The position numbers and the translations under genes were made by a program. DNA of 64,000 nucleotides from Tritrichomonas foetus (taxonomy: Eukaryota > Parabasalia > Tritrichomonadida > Tritrichomonadidae). Under the pieces are notes generated by a model. The model was given only the letters and a program-made list of their open reading frames with translations. It was not told the origin of the DNA and searched no databases. The DNA lies in contig MLAK01000760.1 in NCBI GenBank assembly GCA_001839685.1, forward strand, positions 74,040 to 138,039, given 5' to 3'. Below, in pieces: positions 1-9,372 of this stretch (positions are counted from its first letter, which is position 1; the number at the start of each line of letters is the position of its first letter).

Positions 1-1
1 T

Positions 2-300
2 AATCAAAACGATAATGATTATAATGATTATGACAACAAAAATGATAGATATGACAACAACGACAATAAAAATTATGATTATAACAACAATGATAACAAT
101 AATGATGACTATTATAATGATAATAACGATGACTATTATTACAATGATGACAACGACAACAACAGCTATAACGACAATAACTACAATAATGACAATTATT
201 ACAATGATGAATACAAAGACGACTATAATGACAACTTCAACAATAACAATAACAATAATGATGATTACAATGATAATTACAACAATGATTATAAAGATGA
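2..300 (+). repeat. Low-complexity AAT/GAT/TAT codon tract
   Basis: About 300 bases are built almost wholly of the codons AAT, AAC, GAT, GAC, TAT and TAC and encode an Asn/Asp/Tyr tract. It is degenerate rather than an exact tandem array. It is the repeat part of the coding sequence around it. Confidence 0.7.
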
Positions 301-1126
301 TAAAGATTTTGAAGAGAGTATTCAAGAACAGCTTCCACAATGGGCTCGTGCCCCAACAAAAAGGGAGAAACTTCCTAAGCAAATTCATGCAGCAGGATCA
401 CCTCGATTTTATGAAGAAGTTGGAAATGATGATGATGACAATGTTGATGATGAACCAATTTCAGTCTCCCGACAAAACACAGCTTCCAATTTCGTCGAAA
501 ATAGAAAAGCACAAAACAACCGACCACAAAGAAAGATTCAACTTGATAGTGACGATGAGGCCTATAATACAAATGAAGAAGAAAATGATATTCATTTACC
601 AGAATCAGGAAAAAGCACTATGGATTTTGATGAGCTTAAGAAATCAGCTCGAATTTTCAATAGTCCAAAAGAAGACATTTTAAAGAATGTTGATATCGAT
701 GCACCAAAGGAACTGCATAAACATGCAAAGAAAATGGCGAAACTTCATGATTTAGCAATGTCTTTGAAAGAAGCTCTTGAACTTCCAGAGAAACATAATT
801 TCGAAGATGATTTTGAAGATTTTGATGATGATCAACAACTGCAAAAAGGTAGGCAAAAACAACAACAACAAGTTTTCTATATTGATGATAAAGAAGTTGT
901 TTTTCCAATTGCTTCCGATAAAGAATCAATGCAATTCAGAATTGAATCAATGAGAAATTACCTTGAAAAACAAATTGGCTTGCAAAAGCTCATTGCATTA
1001 AATAATGAGCTTATAAATAAATCCAAAGATGATGCAACACCAACACCAATAATCAGCGACTTGTCGCCCGGCCTTGTATGCTTGGCAGAACAGTTGCTTG
1101 TTATTGACACACCGAACAGACCATGA
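2..1126 (+). CDS. Asn/Asp/Tyr-rich protein, 3' part (5' end outside window); possible NEK-kinase-like tail
   Basis: The frame is open from base 2 to the TGA at 1124-1126, giving 374 visible codons, so the start lies upstream of the window. Residues 1 to about 100 are low complexity (Asn, Asp and Tyr, from AAT/GAT/TAT-type codons). A charged acidic and Gln-containing middle follows, with an ATG at 620 that is only an internal methionine. The last 60 residues look conserved: a helix with YLEKQIGLQKL, then SPGLVCLAEQLLVID. That layout (a helix around a YLE..LG motif, an acidic or polar spacer, then a hydrophobic helix ending before an acidic residue) resembles the C-terminal tails of protist NEK kinases. 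This is inference only, since no kinase domain is in view. An overlapping Met/Ile/Thr-rich frame at 15-683 is an artefact of the same AT-rich repeats. Confidence 0.75.
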   Translation, partial: NQNDNDYNDYDNKNDRYDNNDNKNYDYNNNDNNNDDYYNDNNDDYYYNDDNDNNSYNDNNYNNDNYYNDEYKDDYNDNFNNNNNNNDDYNDNYNNDYKDDKDFEESIQEQLPQWARAPTKREKLPKQIHAAGSPRFYEEVGNDDDDNVDDEPISVSRQNTASNFVENRKAQNNRPQRKIQLDSDDEAYNTNEEENDIHLPESGKSTMDFDELKKSARIFNSPKEDILKNVDIDAPKELHKHAKKMAKLHDLAMSLKEALELPEKHNFEDDFEDFDDDQQLQKGRQKQQQQVFYIDDKEVVFPIASDKESMQFRIESMRNYLEKQIGLQKLIALNNELINKSKDDATPTPIISDLSPGLVCLAEQLLVIDTPNRP

Positions 1127-1650
1127 AACTATTTTTGTGATGACTATAAATAAATGTTTTTATGATGTTAGAATATCCTTTATATTACTATATTGCCTTA
1201 TTTATGTAAATTAGTTTCGTCAAATTATTAGAATATGAATAGGAAATAAGAGATCAAGAAACTTGTGTTTAAATGACTAATTCCATTTATAATTTGTTTC
1301 TTGGAGTGCTTCTCTACGGATATTATTCTTCGCTATTCATTTATTGTGGAAATTCATAATATGATGATGAATTGTCATAAGAAAAAGAACTAATATGTAC
1401 ATTAAAGTGAAGGCCAAGTTTGAGACTTTGACATCTCAAGATGTTGCTTGATATCGATATTCATGAATGTATCACAATTCTGATAACAGATTATTCATAT
1501 TCAAATATTTGTGAAGAAATTCAGAACGTAAAAATAACGTCACAAGTTTTTCAATTATTTTTCGGTATGCATAGAATATTTTCAAATGGAGGAATCAATT
1601 AAATTCAAATACAATTGAAAAAGTCATTCTTAAGATCAAAATAATTTGAA
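1127..1650. other. Intergenic spacer, nothing recognised
   Basis: This is AT-rich spacer between two genes on the same strand. A TCATT Inr-like site at 1624-1628 lies about 25 bases before the kelch gene ATG. I see no RNA gene or repeat. Confidence 0.5.
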
Positions 1651-2742
1651 ATGAGTTACTGTCCATCCATATCTCCTGGTTGGCAGGATTTTTTACCAGG
1701 TATTTCATCAATTGCAGATGGACGTAGAACGTCATATGCACGTTCTCCACAAGCAGTCAGTTCAATCAATTCACAATTCGATGGTTCTTTACCGTTACCA
1801 TTTTCTAGTTTGTGGTCAGTAGTTCCAACTACTGGAGAATCACCTTCATCACGTAGTGGACAAACTGTTATTTATTGGCCAGAAGAAAATTCAATTATTT
1901 CTTGTTATGGTAGAAACCCAGATGACACATTTTCGAAAGCATTTTGGAAGTTTTCTATTCATGACCAGAAATGGGAAAAACTACCTATTAAAAAAGTAAA
2001 ACCAAGAGCAGCTTGTGGATCAGCGATTATTGGAAATAAACTTAGGTTTTTTGGCGGAATCACTTCATCCCAATTTGTGAGTGACTTACATTACATTGAT
2101 TTAGATACATGTGAGTGTGTCTATCCTGTTACTACAGGTGAATCACCACCAGCTTGTGCCCTTCCACTTGTTGCTTACTATCATCCGTATTTGATTGTGT
2201 GGGGAGGCACCTCTGGCACGAACCTTTCCAACTTTCACAGATTAAATGTTGTTGAGAATCACTGGGAAAGAATAAATACTGAGTTTGTTGGAAGACAAGG
2301 TGCTTGTGGTGCAATTATTGGATCTTCCTTATTCATCTTCGGTGCGTCGTCTCCAATGTCGATTCTAGAGCTTGATTTGACTTCATTTACTTTTAGTTTG
2401 GTTCCAACGACCGGAATTGAGCCACCGCACGGCCTTGAATGCTTGACTACTGTAGCTGTTGGAAGCACATGTATGGCATTCGAAACAATAGGTTTGACAT
2501 CAAAAACAAAATTGTACGTTTTCGATACCGACAGATACAATTGGATGTGTTATTCTGTCCCTTTGAGTGATGAATCTGATAAAGAATGCACACCAAAACT
2601 GATTTTTTATTTACCGTATGATAGAAAGCTGGTTGCTCTATGTGAAGGAGATGGAACAAGCTCAAATCCGCTCACAGAACTGAATATTGGAAGATCAATT
2701 GCGACACTTAATCAACGATTAGATTTATTGTCAATGTTATAG
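1651..2742 (+). CDS. Kelch-repeat beta-propeller protein
   Basis: The 363-residue product starts at an ATG. After a Ser/Pro-rich head (1-55) come kelch-like blades of about 50 residues. Each has a hydrophobic strand, a Gly pair or equivalent, and an aromatic/Trp strand: around 68-112 (ending QKWEKLP), 118-162 (RFFGGI, then LHYIDLDT), 168-208 (LIVWGGTSG, then NHWERI), 214-253 (LFIFGAS) and a weaker one to about 310. The motif VPTTGE/VTTGESPP recurs between blades. Kelch propellers are protein-interaction scaffolds, and nothing else in the sequence points to a specific partner. No BTB or enzyme domain is present. Neighbours on both sides are unrelated. I am confident of the fold and not of the role. 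Confidence 0.8.
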   Translation: MSYCPSISPGWQDFLPGISSIADGRRTSYARSPQAVSSINSQFDGSLPLPFSSLWSVVPTTGESPSSRSGQTVIYWPEENSIISCYGRNPDDTFSKAFWKFSIHDQKWEKLPIKKVKPRAACGSAIIGNKLRFFGGITSSQFVSDLHYIDLDTCECVYPVTTGESPPACALPLVAYYHPYLIVWGGTSGTNLSNFHRLNVVENHWERINTEFVGRQGACGAIIGSSLFIFGASSPMSILELDLTSFTFSLVPTTGIEPPHGLECLTTVAVGSTCMAFETIGLTSKTKLYVFDTDRYNWMCYSVPLSDESDKECTPKLIFYLPYDRKLVALCEGDGTSSNPLTELNIGRSIATLNQRLDLLSML

Positions 2743-3113
2743 AATATACATGACTATAGAAACTATCCTAAAAAATAAAATAAAATAAAAGATACAAAGA
2801 CGTATTGAACTATTCTTAATTGTAATTAGATTTGATGGAATTATTCTAATTAATAATTATATTTGATGGAATTATAAATGGATTAAAATATCACATTAGA
2901 AGAGGTATTTTTTACACACGCTTTTCAAGGGAATATTAAAGCAAATTGTCAAATGAGGATTTTTTGTGATAAAATCATGGTGGCATTTATAAAAATGTTC
3001 AGAAATGAGAAAAAATGCTTTCAAAAGTTATCCAAAATCTTCTACTTTCTCTCAAAATTTTGAGAGAATTAATACACGCTAAGATTCTAAAAAAATAAAA
3101 GCAGGAACAGCGA
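2743..3113. other. Intergenic spacer with a 15-bp direct repeat
   Basis: AT-rich spacer. ATTTGATGGAATTAT occurs at 2830-2844 and again at 2861-2875. A run of TAAAA-type repeats follows the kelch stop near 2770-2790, as expected near a trichomonad poly(A) site. No gene seen. Confidence 0.5.
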
Positions 3114-4841
3114 ATGAGTAGGGCTCCTATCACTGCGATTAAAGGAGACGCCGAACAAACGTGCAAGAAAAACGAAAATAATGTCAAACATCTCGAAGAA
3201 AAACTCGAACAATATCAAAAACAAAGAGATGAATCTGGAAATTTGATCACAGAATCAATTCAGCAAATAAACTCCGCACGAGAATCAAATAACGATGCAG
3301 TTCAAACGATTGAAGACAGAATTGGATACCTGCGACGGGTTATCCAAGCCAATGAAATCGATCAAGAAAATTTCAAGAAAGAACTTCAAAGAATTCATGA
3401 AGAAGGACTCGCCAAAAAAGAAGAACATCAAATGAGGCTTCAACAGCAAAGGTTCGAACAGAAAGAAATGGAAAATGATCTCGGCACTCAAATCCAAATG
3501 TTAGTCAGTCAATTAAAATCGCTTCGAAGCTTTCAGGAATTGAAGCATCAAATTGACCAGCAAATAAGAACAGTTCGAAATCTGATTTTCACTGAAAGAC
3601 AAACTGAAGCAAATGAAATCACAGTCATCAAGCATCAAATTCAAGACCAGCGTGATTTCTATGAGCAAGACTTGAACACAAGACTAGCTGAAGCAAAAGA
3701 GTTTGCTAAAGAGTTCTCAGATTTACACATGGAACTTGCAACATCAAAAATTGCTAAAGAAACTGCCCAAAACCGAAAAAATTTGAAGCAGGAAATGGAA
3801 ACAACAATTAAAAACATGAGGCAAAATGAAGACCTTAGGAAAAAATGGGTCGTTCTTGATCGAAATTTCAAAATTCATCAAGAAAGCGTGGGAAAACTCC
3901 ACACAGATTATGCAACATTAAAAGTTTCCGTTTCTGAATTTGAAACTAAGCTTGAAAACATTCAACAAGATCATAAAGATAGAATTCGTGAATTGAAAGA
4001 TAGTAAAGAAGACCATGTGAATGATTTAGAGCAAGATTTAAAAGAACTTCGACAACAGAATGAAGAGCTGAAAATGGAAGTCGCAAATGCGACCCGAGAA
4101 TTGAAAAAAGCAGAAGCAAAGAGATTTGAAGCATTCCAAAGAGAAGTTGAGGTTCTTGATAAAATGAATCAAACAGCTAGTTTCCTTCTTACTTCAATTT
4201 CCCGTTACGCAAATGTTGAAGAAATCAACAACGAAAACAACAACAATGAAAACAATAACAATAACGAAAATAACAACAACAATGAAAATCTTAGTTCGAC
4301 TAATAATATAGAAAACAATGAGATAAAAAATGAAAACAAAATTGACATTGCTGATAATAATGAAAGTGGAGCATTTAATATGGGAGATGAAAATAATAAC
4401 TTAAGCAGAGTTAGGATGATTGATGATGATAATGATAATGAATTTATCAAAAACTTCAATTTGAATCTGAATATAAATAATCAGCATAGCCTTCTCAACC
4501 TAAGTAGTAGACACGCCATCTACCGCTCCCAAAGAAGCGAACTTTCAATGTTGATGCGCCGTTTGCAAAATCTTTCTGATCATATGAAAGAAAATGCACC
4601 ACGGCCACCGCGTGAAGTAGAAATGGTAGACAAAGAAACACAGACAGAAAAGCCGATAAGATCGGATTACCTGTCTGGGAAAGTTTCACCGCCGCCTTTT
4701 CAAAGAGGAGCCACAAATCCAAGAAGGAAAACCGTGCAACAGACGACGAAAAGCCCAACTGTCTACAAAAGATTGTTTGAATCGTCCAAAAGAGTTCAGC
4801 CAATAAGACAGTCTACGCTTGCACAACCAACCCCTGCTTAA
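3114..4841 (+). CDS. Long coiled-coil protein with Asn-rich linker and KETQT motif
   Basis: The 575-residue product starts at an ATG. Residues about 15-365 are almost continuous Glu/Lys/Gln/Leu heptad-type coiled coil. Residues about 370-440 are an Asn-rich linker encoded by AAC/AAT/GAA repeats, followed by a short Leu-rich helix (about 455-490) and a basic Pro/Thr-rich tail. In the tail VDKETQTEK (core KETQT at residues 507-511) matches the classical [K/R]xTQT consensus bound by dynein light chain LC8. I infer a cytoskeletal or flagellar scaffold. No enzyme domain is present and I do not recognise a named orthologue. Confidence 0.8.
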   Translation: MSRAPITAIKGDAEQTCKKNENNVKHLEEKLEQYQKQRDESGNLITESIQQINSARESNNDAVQTIEDRIGYLRRVIQANEIDQENFKKELQRIHEEGLAKKEEHQMRLQQQRFEQKEMENDLGTQIQMLVSQLKSLRSFQELKHQIDQQIRTVRNLIFTERQTEANEITVIKHQIQDQRDFYEQDLNTRLAEAKEFAKEFSDLHMELATSKIAKETAQNRKNLKQEMETTIKNMRQNEDLRKKWVVLDRNFKIHQESVGKLHTDYATLKVSVSEFETKLENIQQDHKDRIRELKDSKEDHVNDLEQDLKELRQQNEELKMEVANATRELKKAEAKRFEAFQREVEVLDKMNQTASFLLTSISRYANVEEINNENNNNENNNNNENNNNNENLSSTNNIENNEIKNENKIDIADNNESGAFNMGDENNNLSRVRMIDDDNDNEFIKNFNLNLNINNQHSLLNLSSRHAIYRSQRSELSMLMRRLQNLSDHMKENAPRPPREVEMVDKETQTEKPIRSDYLSGKVSPPPFQRGATNPRRKTVQQTTKSPTVYKRLFESSKRVQPIRQSTLAQPTPA

Positions 4842-5210
4842 GCATCAGATTTTTTATCTATGTCTATATTCGATATTTTATTTGTAAAATTTGTTTGATA
4901 TTAATTTTTTCAGTTATTTTCATATATTTTTATCTATGTGGAAATGATGCAACGAATCGTATGTCTCATGAGAGACTCCTTTCTGCAAATGGTATTTTTT
5001 ATTTTTAAAAAAAAAAAAATAAAAAAATCGACTTCCTCCATATTATTCTCAAACTATCTTCTTTGCTGTGGTTTCTAATACTTACAATTTGGTGTGATTT
5101 AATTCACATGATTAAATCTCGCAAGTGAGAATTAGCATTAATGTAGTCATAGAATTCTCCGAATAGAATAATTTGAAGATAAACAAGATGGATGAAACGT
5201 TATTAACATT
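4842..5210. other. Convergent intergenic spacer
   Basis: This spacer lies between two convergent genes. It holds a run of 13 A near 5009-5021 and otherwise AT-rich sequence. No gene seen. Confidence 0.5.
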
Positions 5211-6884
5211 TTATTTCATGTTCCTCTTAACAGGAGTTTGTAGAGATCTCTCATAAAAAGACAAATCTTGGGTAATTGTTGCGTACAAAGTTGATTCTGA
5301 TGCGACTTGGGAAGGATCCTTTTTCAAGGCATAATCTGATTCGGTCAGTAATTTAATGTCTGCTGCGTTGAGTTTAGATGCAGATGTTACAACATTTTGA
5401 TAAGTTCCGCGATATTCATTACGACAACGGGTATCATATTTTTCCAAATCAGCGGGGAATCCATATTCCTTAACTTGATCAGGAAAATAAGAGTTTTGGG
5501 CAATAATTACTAATTCATCGATGATTTTGTTGACAGTTGATATTTTCCCCCGAACACACCTTTCAGCCAGATTGAGTAAATCTGTTAAGATATTGTCGCT
5601 AACTTTATCGAAACTAAGTCCAATTTCATCAAAATATTTGGTTAATAAATCTTGATAGTGATCAGGTGTTTCCTTTTCTTTTTTAATAAATTTGTCATAA
5701 TCAAATGAAGTAAATTCTCGAAATGGATTCGGTGCTATGTCTTCTTTGTTTGTCCGGTTAGAATATGCATCATGGTAGTTTGGAACATCTTCGATTCTGA
5801 AAGTTCTATCACTTCTCATTAGTCTTTCTTTTGAAGTAGAGAATTCTTGAAAAGCTTTTTCTATTTTTTCATATCGATTGATTAAAAAATTCGATTTTAA
5901 TTCTTCTTTTGGTATTTCAGGGTGACTTGAACTGTTCATCGTTTTTGGTTTCTTTCCATGAAGATTATACTCATATAAACTGTTCCCACGTTCATTTTTC
6001 TCATTTGGATCTTCAAATTGTTGGAGTGGTTTAATTGTTCCTTTAATAAATAAATTAACAACAACACCAAATGCATAAATATCATTACTAATATATTGTC
6101 TTATCATTTCTTCATCTTCTTCAAGTGAATTTGCGTCAGGCTGTGAATTTTCACTGCTTGAATTGTTTTTGGGCTTCCAGGTGAAGTTTGGACTCAAGTA
6201 AAATTTGTAGCTATCTGGATAGTCATCTCTCGTTCGATATTTATGTGTGAGCATATCAATGTCATTTAAAATTGGAAAATACGGTGGAGCAATAACAATA
6301 CTCTCAAGTCTTATGTCACGATGATACATTTTTTTATGATGAAGAATCCGAAGAGAGTGTGCAATTGTATATACAATTCGCCAACAATCAATTGTATTAT
6401 ATCTTCGGCCATATTTAACGGTCTCGTACATGGTACCACCTGGAACATATTCCAGGCAAATCCACGGAGTATACTTTTGAGCAGGGATTCCATATTGGAC
6501 AATTTTCATCATCGCGATAGGTGGAATATTTTGGAGTTCTTCAATCGGGTCATAAAACAGCTCTTTCATGTCTTGAGGCGTATATCCGTCTTTGAGGAAT
6601 CTGTAAATGTAATAAGATCCGCTGATTTCTGTGGAATTGCCAAAATTTCCAATTGGTGGTTTTTCGTAATAAACTATTTGTACGACTTGATCAGTTCTTT
6701 CGATTTCGAAAAGGAATTCAAAGCAATCTCTGTCGCATGGAGGCGGGCTTGTGTCAAATGTGATATCATTAATCGATGCTTGTAAATCGTCGAGATTTGT
6801 CGGTATTTGAATTACGTTTTCATCGTCTGAATAGTCGTCATCAATTTCATAGTCTTGATTTACAGTACCCCAGCCATCACTCAT
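5211..6884 (-). CDS. Divergent protein-kinase-fold protein, probable pseudokinase
   Basis: The 557-residue product starts at an ATG. An acidic head (1-45) precedes a kinase-like region at about 55-300. WICLEYVPGGTM (141-152) is a typical hinge. YHRDIRLES (187-195) is the catalytic loop with HRD kept but the usual Asn replaced by Ser. LNDID (206-210) sits where DFG should be, and NDIYAFGVVV is the helix-F motif. I cannot find a Gly-rich loop or a convincing VAxK lysine in the N-lobe. Altered metal-binding residues suggest weak or no catalysis, so a scaffold role is possible. The C-terminal 250 residues are charged and unrecognised. The gene is divergent from LSM5, with 132 bases between starts. 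Confidence 0.65.
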   Translation of the reverse strand: MSDGWGTVNQDYEIDDDYSDDENVIQIPTNLDDLQASINDITFDTSPPPCDRDCFEFLFEIERTDQVVQIVYYEKPPIGNFGNSTEISGSYYIYRFLKDGYTPQDMKELFYDPIEELQNIPPIAMMKIVQYGIPAQKYTPWICLEYVPGGTMYETVKYGRRYNTIDCWRIVYTIAHSLRILHHKKMYHRDIRLESIVIAPPYFPILNDIDMLTHKYRTRDDYPDSYKFYLSPNFTWKPKNNSSSENSQPDANSLEEDEEMIRQYISNDIYAFGVVVNLFIKGTIKPLQQFEDPNEKNERGNSLYEYNLHGKKPKTMNSSSHPEIPKEELKSNFLINRYEKIEKAFQEFSTSKERLMRSDRTFRIEDVPNYHDAYSNRTNKEDIAPNPFREFTSFDYDKFIKKEKETPDHYQDLLTKYFDEIGLSFDKVSDNILTDLLNLAERCVRGKISTVNKIIDELVIIAQNSYFPDQVKEYGFPADLEKYDTRCRNEYRGTYQNVVTSASKLNAADIKLLTESDYALKKDPSQVASESTLYATITQDLSFYERSLQTPVKRNMK

Positions 6885-7007
6885 ATTGCGAAAAAAGATT
6901 CAATGAATGATGTAGAATATGTCATTCCAATTTTATTTCACATTTCTCTTAACCATTACATAGTTAATATATTTGTCGTTAACTGAGCTTCGAAAGTTTG
7001 TATTATT

Positions 7008-7012
7008 TCACA
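7008..7012 (+). promoter_or_regulatory. Inr-like element of LSM5
   Basis: TCACA matches the trichomonad initiator consensus TCA(+1)Y(A/T). The presumed +1 A is at 7010, giving a 7-base leader. Very short leaders are normal in trichomonads. Confidence 0.45.
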
Positions 7013-7016
7013 TAAC

Positions 7017-7316
7017 ATGTCAGACGTGTCTTCGAATATGACTGCGATTTACAACTCCGCTATTTTAAATGTTCAGCCACTTGAGCTTGTCGATCAATCA
7101 ATTGGTAAGCGTGTCCAAGTTTTGACGAATTACGGAATTGAATTTACTGGAAATTTAATGGGTATAGATAATACTGCTAATTGCGTTCTTTCAGACGCAG
7201 ATGAAGTCAACACAATAAAGCCAAATTCACAAGCAAGGCATCATAACATGGTATTGGTGAACGGAGCCACGATTTCTATTATTATCCCATTTATTAATCC
7301 TGAGCCAGAGGCATAA
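7017..7316 (+). CDS. LSM5: U6 snRNA-associated Sm-like protein LSm5
   Basis: The 99-residue product is the usual length for an LSm protein. PLELVDQSIGKRVQVL (from residue 21) opens the Sm1 motif. It continues to GNLMGIDNTANCVLSDADE, with the Gly and Asp-x-x-x-Asn pattern of Sm1. MVLVNGATISIIIP is Sm2, with the Asn-Gly of the RNA-binding loop. PLELVD near the N-terminus and VNGATISIIIP are hallmarks of LSm5. LSm5 belongs to the LSm2-8 ring that binds the U6 snRNA 3' end in the nucleus and to the LSm1-7 ring that acts in mRNA decay. The start fits a TCACA Inr-like site 7 bases upstream. T. foetus-type genomes keep a spliceosome although introns are rare. Confidence 0.9.
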   Translation: MSDVSSNMTAIYNSAILNVQPLELVDQSIGKRVQVLTNYGIEFTGNLMGIDNTANCVLSDADEVNTIKPNSQARHHNMVLVNGATISIIIPFINPEPEA

Positions 7317-7780
7317 ATACAAGTAAATGTTATACTTTATAAACTTTATTTGCATTTATTATTTATTCCCACTTATTTTTTTCAGTCTTATAAGGTATTT
7401 TTTTTCATGGAATATTTAGAAGCATTGCTGCTACTTTTATCATCTTTTTCTTAATTAATATGCTATCCTAACAAAATACTATCTTTCCTTACACTTTCCA
7501 GTTCAAAATAAAAACTTGAAAAATATGGAATTGAGTGAATATGGTTTTATTCTTGATTTCAATCTAATATGATATTTAATGAATGAATTTATCGGTATTG
7601 AAACGTCAAATGTGACAATAAAAACAAAACAAAAAAAAAAACATAATTTTGATTCAATCAAAATTGTTCTCAAAACATATTACATGTATGTTTAAAAAAT
7701 ATTTCATTACCTAGAATCAATTTTGAAGATAATTTATTCGAAAAATAAATAAAAGAGTAAGATAATATATTTATAAATAT
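7317..7780. other. Convergent intergenic spacer
   Basis: AT-rich spacer between the 3' ends of LSM5 and the hydrolase gene. It contains A-runs near 7627-7641, which read as T-runs on the hydrolase sense strand. No gene seen. Confidence 0.5.
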
Positions 7781-8710
7781 TTACATATCTTTCATCATAT
7801 CAAATGCATTATTATAATGTGCACTACTGTTATCAGATTGTGTTTGTTCAATTTCAATTTCTTCATCATCAATATCGAAGTTCGATAAAATAAAGCACGT
7901 AATTGTGTAGATTACTTCATGTGGTCGATTTGAATTGTGATCGCCTTTTGTTGTCATCATAAACTTTGTTTTTCCTCCATATTTAGCAAACATGCTTCTT
8001 GCCTCCCGGACTTTGATGAAACTATCATAAGAGGCGTGTACAAACAAGGCTGGAACCACAGCTTTACCCAAATTCGGAGTCACATCGATATCATCAATTG
8101 ATATACCAATTGCCTTTTTTACTCTTCGATTGACAAAAGGCAAAACCATCTTGCTAAGGAGCCAAAGAAGCCAGCTATTTCCATGTAGGTCTTTAATTAT
8201 CTCTCTGACGGATTCATAAGCAGAATCAATAACAACAGACGATAGGTCAAAATTGTCAGCAGCACACCAAGCAGCAATTGAGGCGCCCATTGATCTCCCC
8301 CATAAAGAAAAAGCTTTTACATTATATTTTTCTCTCAAAAAGTCCATTGCCGCCTTGACATCATCACGTTCATAGTAGCCAAGTGAAATATATTCACCAT
8401 CAGAATTTCCTGAGCCAGATGTATCAATGCATAAAACATTAACGCCATGCGGACATAACATAAATGGAATCCATGCCCCTTCATTTTGTGAGCTTGCGTT
8501 TCCGTGTAAATATATAAGGCATGGATTTCCTGGAGCTGGTGATGGCGAGATGTAAAATGATCCGCAAATCGTTTGATTTCTTTTATTTTCAAATTGTACT
8601 GTAATTCGTTTGCCAAATGAACCGTCCTCATATTGTATACTGCTGTCATAAGTGATCTTCTTGTATTGGCATCTCGGTGGTCGATAGATAAGGCTTGCGA
8701 TAAAATTCAT
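7781..8710 (-). CDS. Alpha/beta hydrolase (serine hydrolase, S9/S33-like)
   Basis: The open frame reaches 8761 but begins there with TTG. The first ATG is at 8710, giving 309 residues. The full triad can be placed: Ser140 in GRSMGAS (nucleophile elbow GxSxG), Asp229 in HASYDSF and His258 in KGDHNSNRP. HGNASS (69-74) is the oxyanion-hole motif, and DTSGSGNSDG is the loop after strand 4. The layout matches ABHD13/17-like hydrolases, which trichomonad annotations often call clan SC unassigned serine peptidases. There is a short hydrophobic start but no clear signal peptide. The substrate cannot be read from sequence. The gene is divergent from the tail-anchored protein gene, with 110 bases between ATGs. 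Confidence 0.85.
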   Translation of the reverse strand: MNFIASLIYRPPRCQYKKITYDSSIQYEDGSFGKRITVQFENKRNQTICGSFYISPSPAPGNPCLIYLHGNASSQNEGAWIPFMLCPHGVNVLCIDTSGSGNSDGEYISLGYYERDDVKAAMDFLREKYNVKAFSLWGRSMGASIAAWCAADNFDLSSVVIDSAYESVREIIKDLHGNSWLLWLLSKMVLPFVNRRVKKAIGISIDDIDVTPNLGKAVVPALFVHASYDSFIKVREARSMFAKYGGKTKFMMTTKGDHNSNRPHEVIYTITCFILSNFDIDDEEIEIEQTQSDNSSAHYNNAFDMMKDM

Positions 8711-8820
8711 GAATTTTTTTTCGCGAAAAAAAATGGTTAAATTTATGGTAAATTTATTCAATGCTTATTTGTTCAATTTCCTTTCAAATTTTGGTATTTT
8801 TTTCTTACTTGGATCTTTCC

Positions 8821-9372
8821 ATGGAAAACATTAGTATTGATTCAATTGCAGAACTTATTAGAAACAATAAGAAATGCACTGTTGATTGTCTAATTAATCA
8901 GCACAGAGCAATCAAATATATTACAGATGAAAAAAATTCATCAAGATTTTTATTTGAGTGTGGTCAACTTTTCCCTGAATCATTGTCTTGCATACATCAT
9001 ATATGTAAAAAGTGTGATAACTTTGAAGAAATTGACAAAATATGCAATGCTTATCTCATTGAGACAAATAAGTTGAATTTTTCTTCATTAAAAGACGATA
9101 ATTTAAATGACATTGAAGATGACTTTGATAACGTTGATGATAGTTTCGATGATGATGGAAACCATGCAAGAAATCCAAAATTGATTAAAAATAAAATGGC
9201 AGAACAAGAAATATATGATGAATTTGCAAAAAATATGAGAGCAGCTGTTCAATACCTTGATCCAGAACTCAAAAAAATAGAAGATGAATTGTTCATCAAC
9301 TCAAAAGAACACAATTGGTTCTTGATCATCTTTACCATTGTTTTATTGATTATTAAAATTTGTATGAATTAA
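8821..9372 (+). CDS. Small tail-anchored membrane protein
   Basis: I place the start at the ATG at 8821 (183 residues). An upstream in-frame ATG at 8761 would add 20 hydrophobic residues and would crowd the divergent hydrolase gene. The N-terminal 80 residues are helical with several Cys. A central acidic stretch (Asp-rich, about 95-120) follows, then a helix, and the last 20 residues (WFLIIFTIVLLIIKI) form one transmembrane segment with almost nothing after it. This is the layout of tail-anchored proteins such as SNAREs or ER and Golgi adaptors. I see no clear SNARE zero-layer, so the family is not assigned. Confidence 0.65.
   Translation: MENISIDSIAELIRNNKKCTVDCLINQHRAIKYITDEKNSSRFLFECGQLFPESLSCIHHICKKCDNFEEIDKICNAYLIETNKLNFSSLKDDNLNDIEDDFDNVDDSFDDDGNHARNPKLIKNKMAEQEIYDEFAKNMRAAVQYLDPELKKIEDELFINSKEHNWFLIIFTIVLLIIKICMN

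Noticed and set aside
15..683. 222-codon Met/Ile/Thr-rich open frame
   Set aside because: It is the shifted frame of the Asn/Asp/Tyr codon tract; the composition is absurd for a protein and the frame of 2-1126 is better supported.
8761..8820. Extended N-terminus of the tail-anchored protein
   Set aside because: The additional 20 residues are hydrophobic, and the divergent hydrolase frame also runs to this place only through a TTG start. The ATG at 8821 is more likely.
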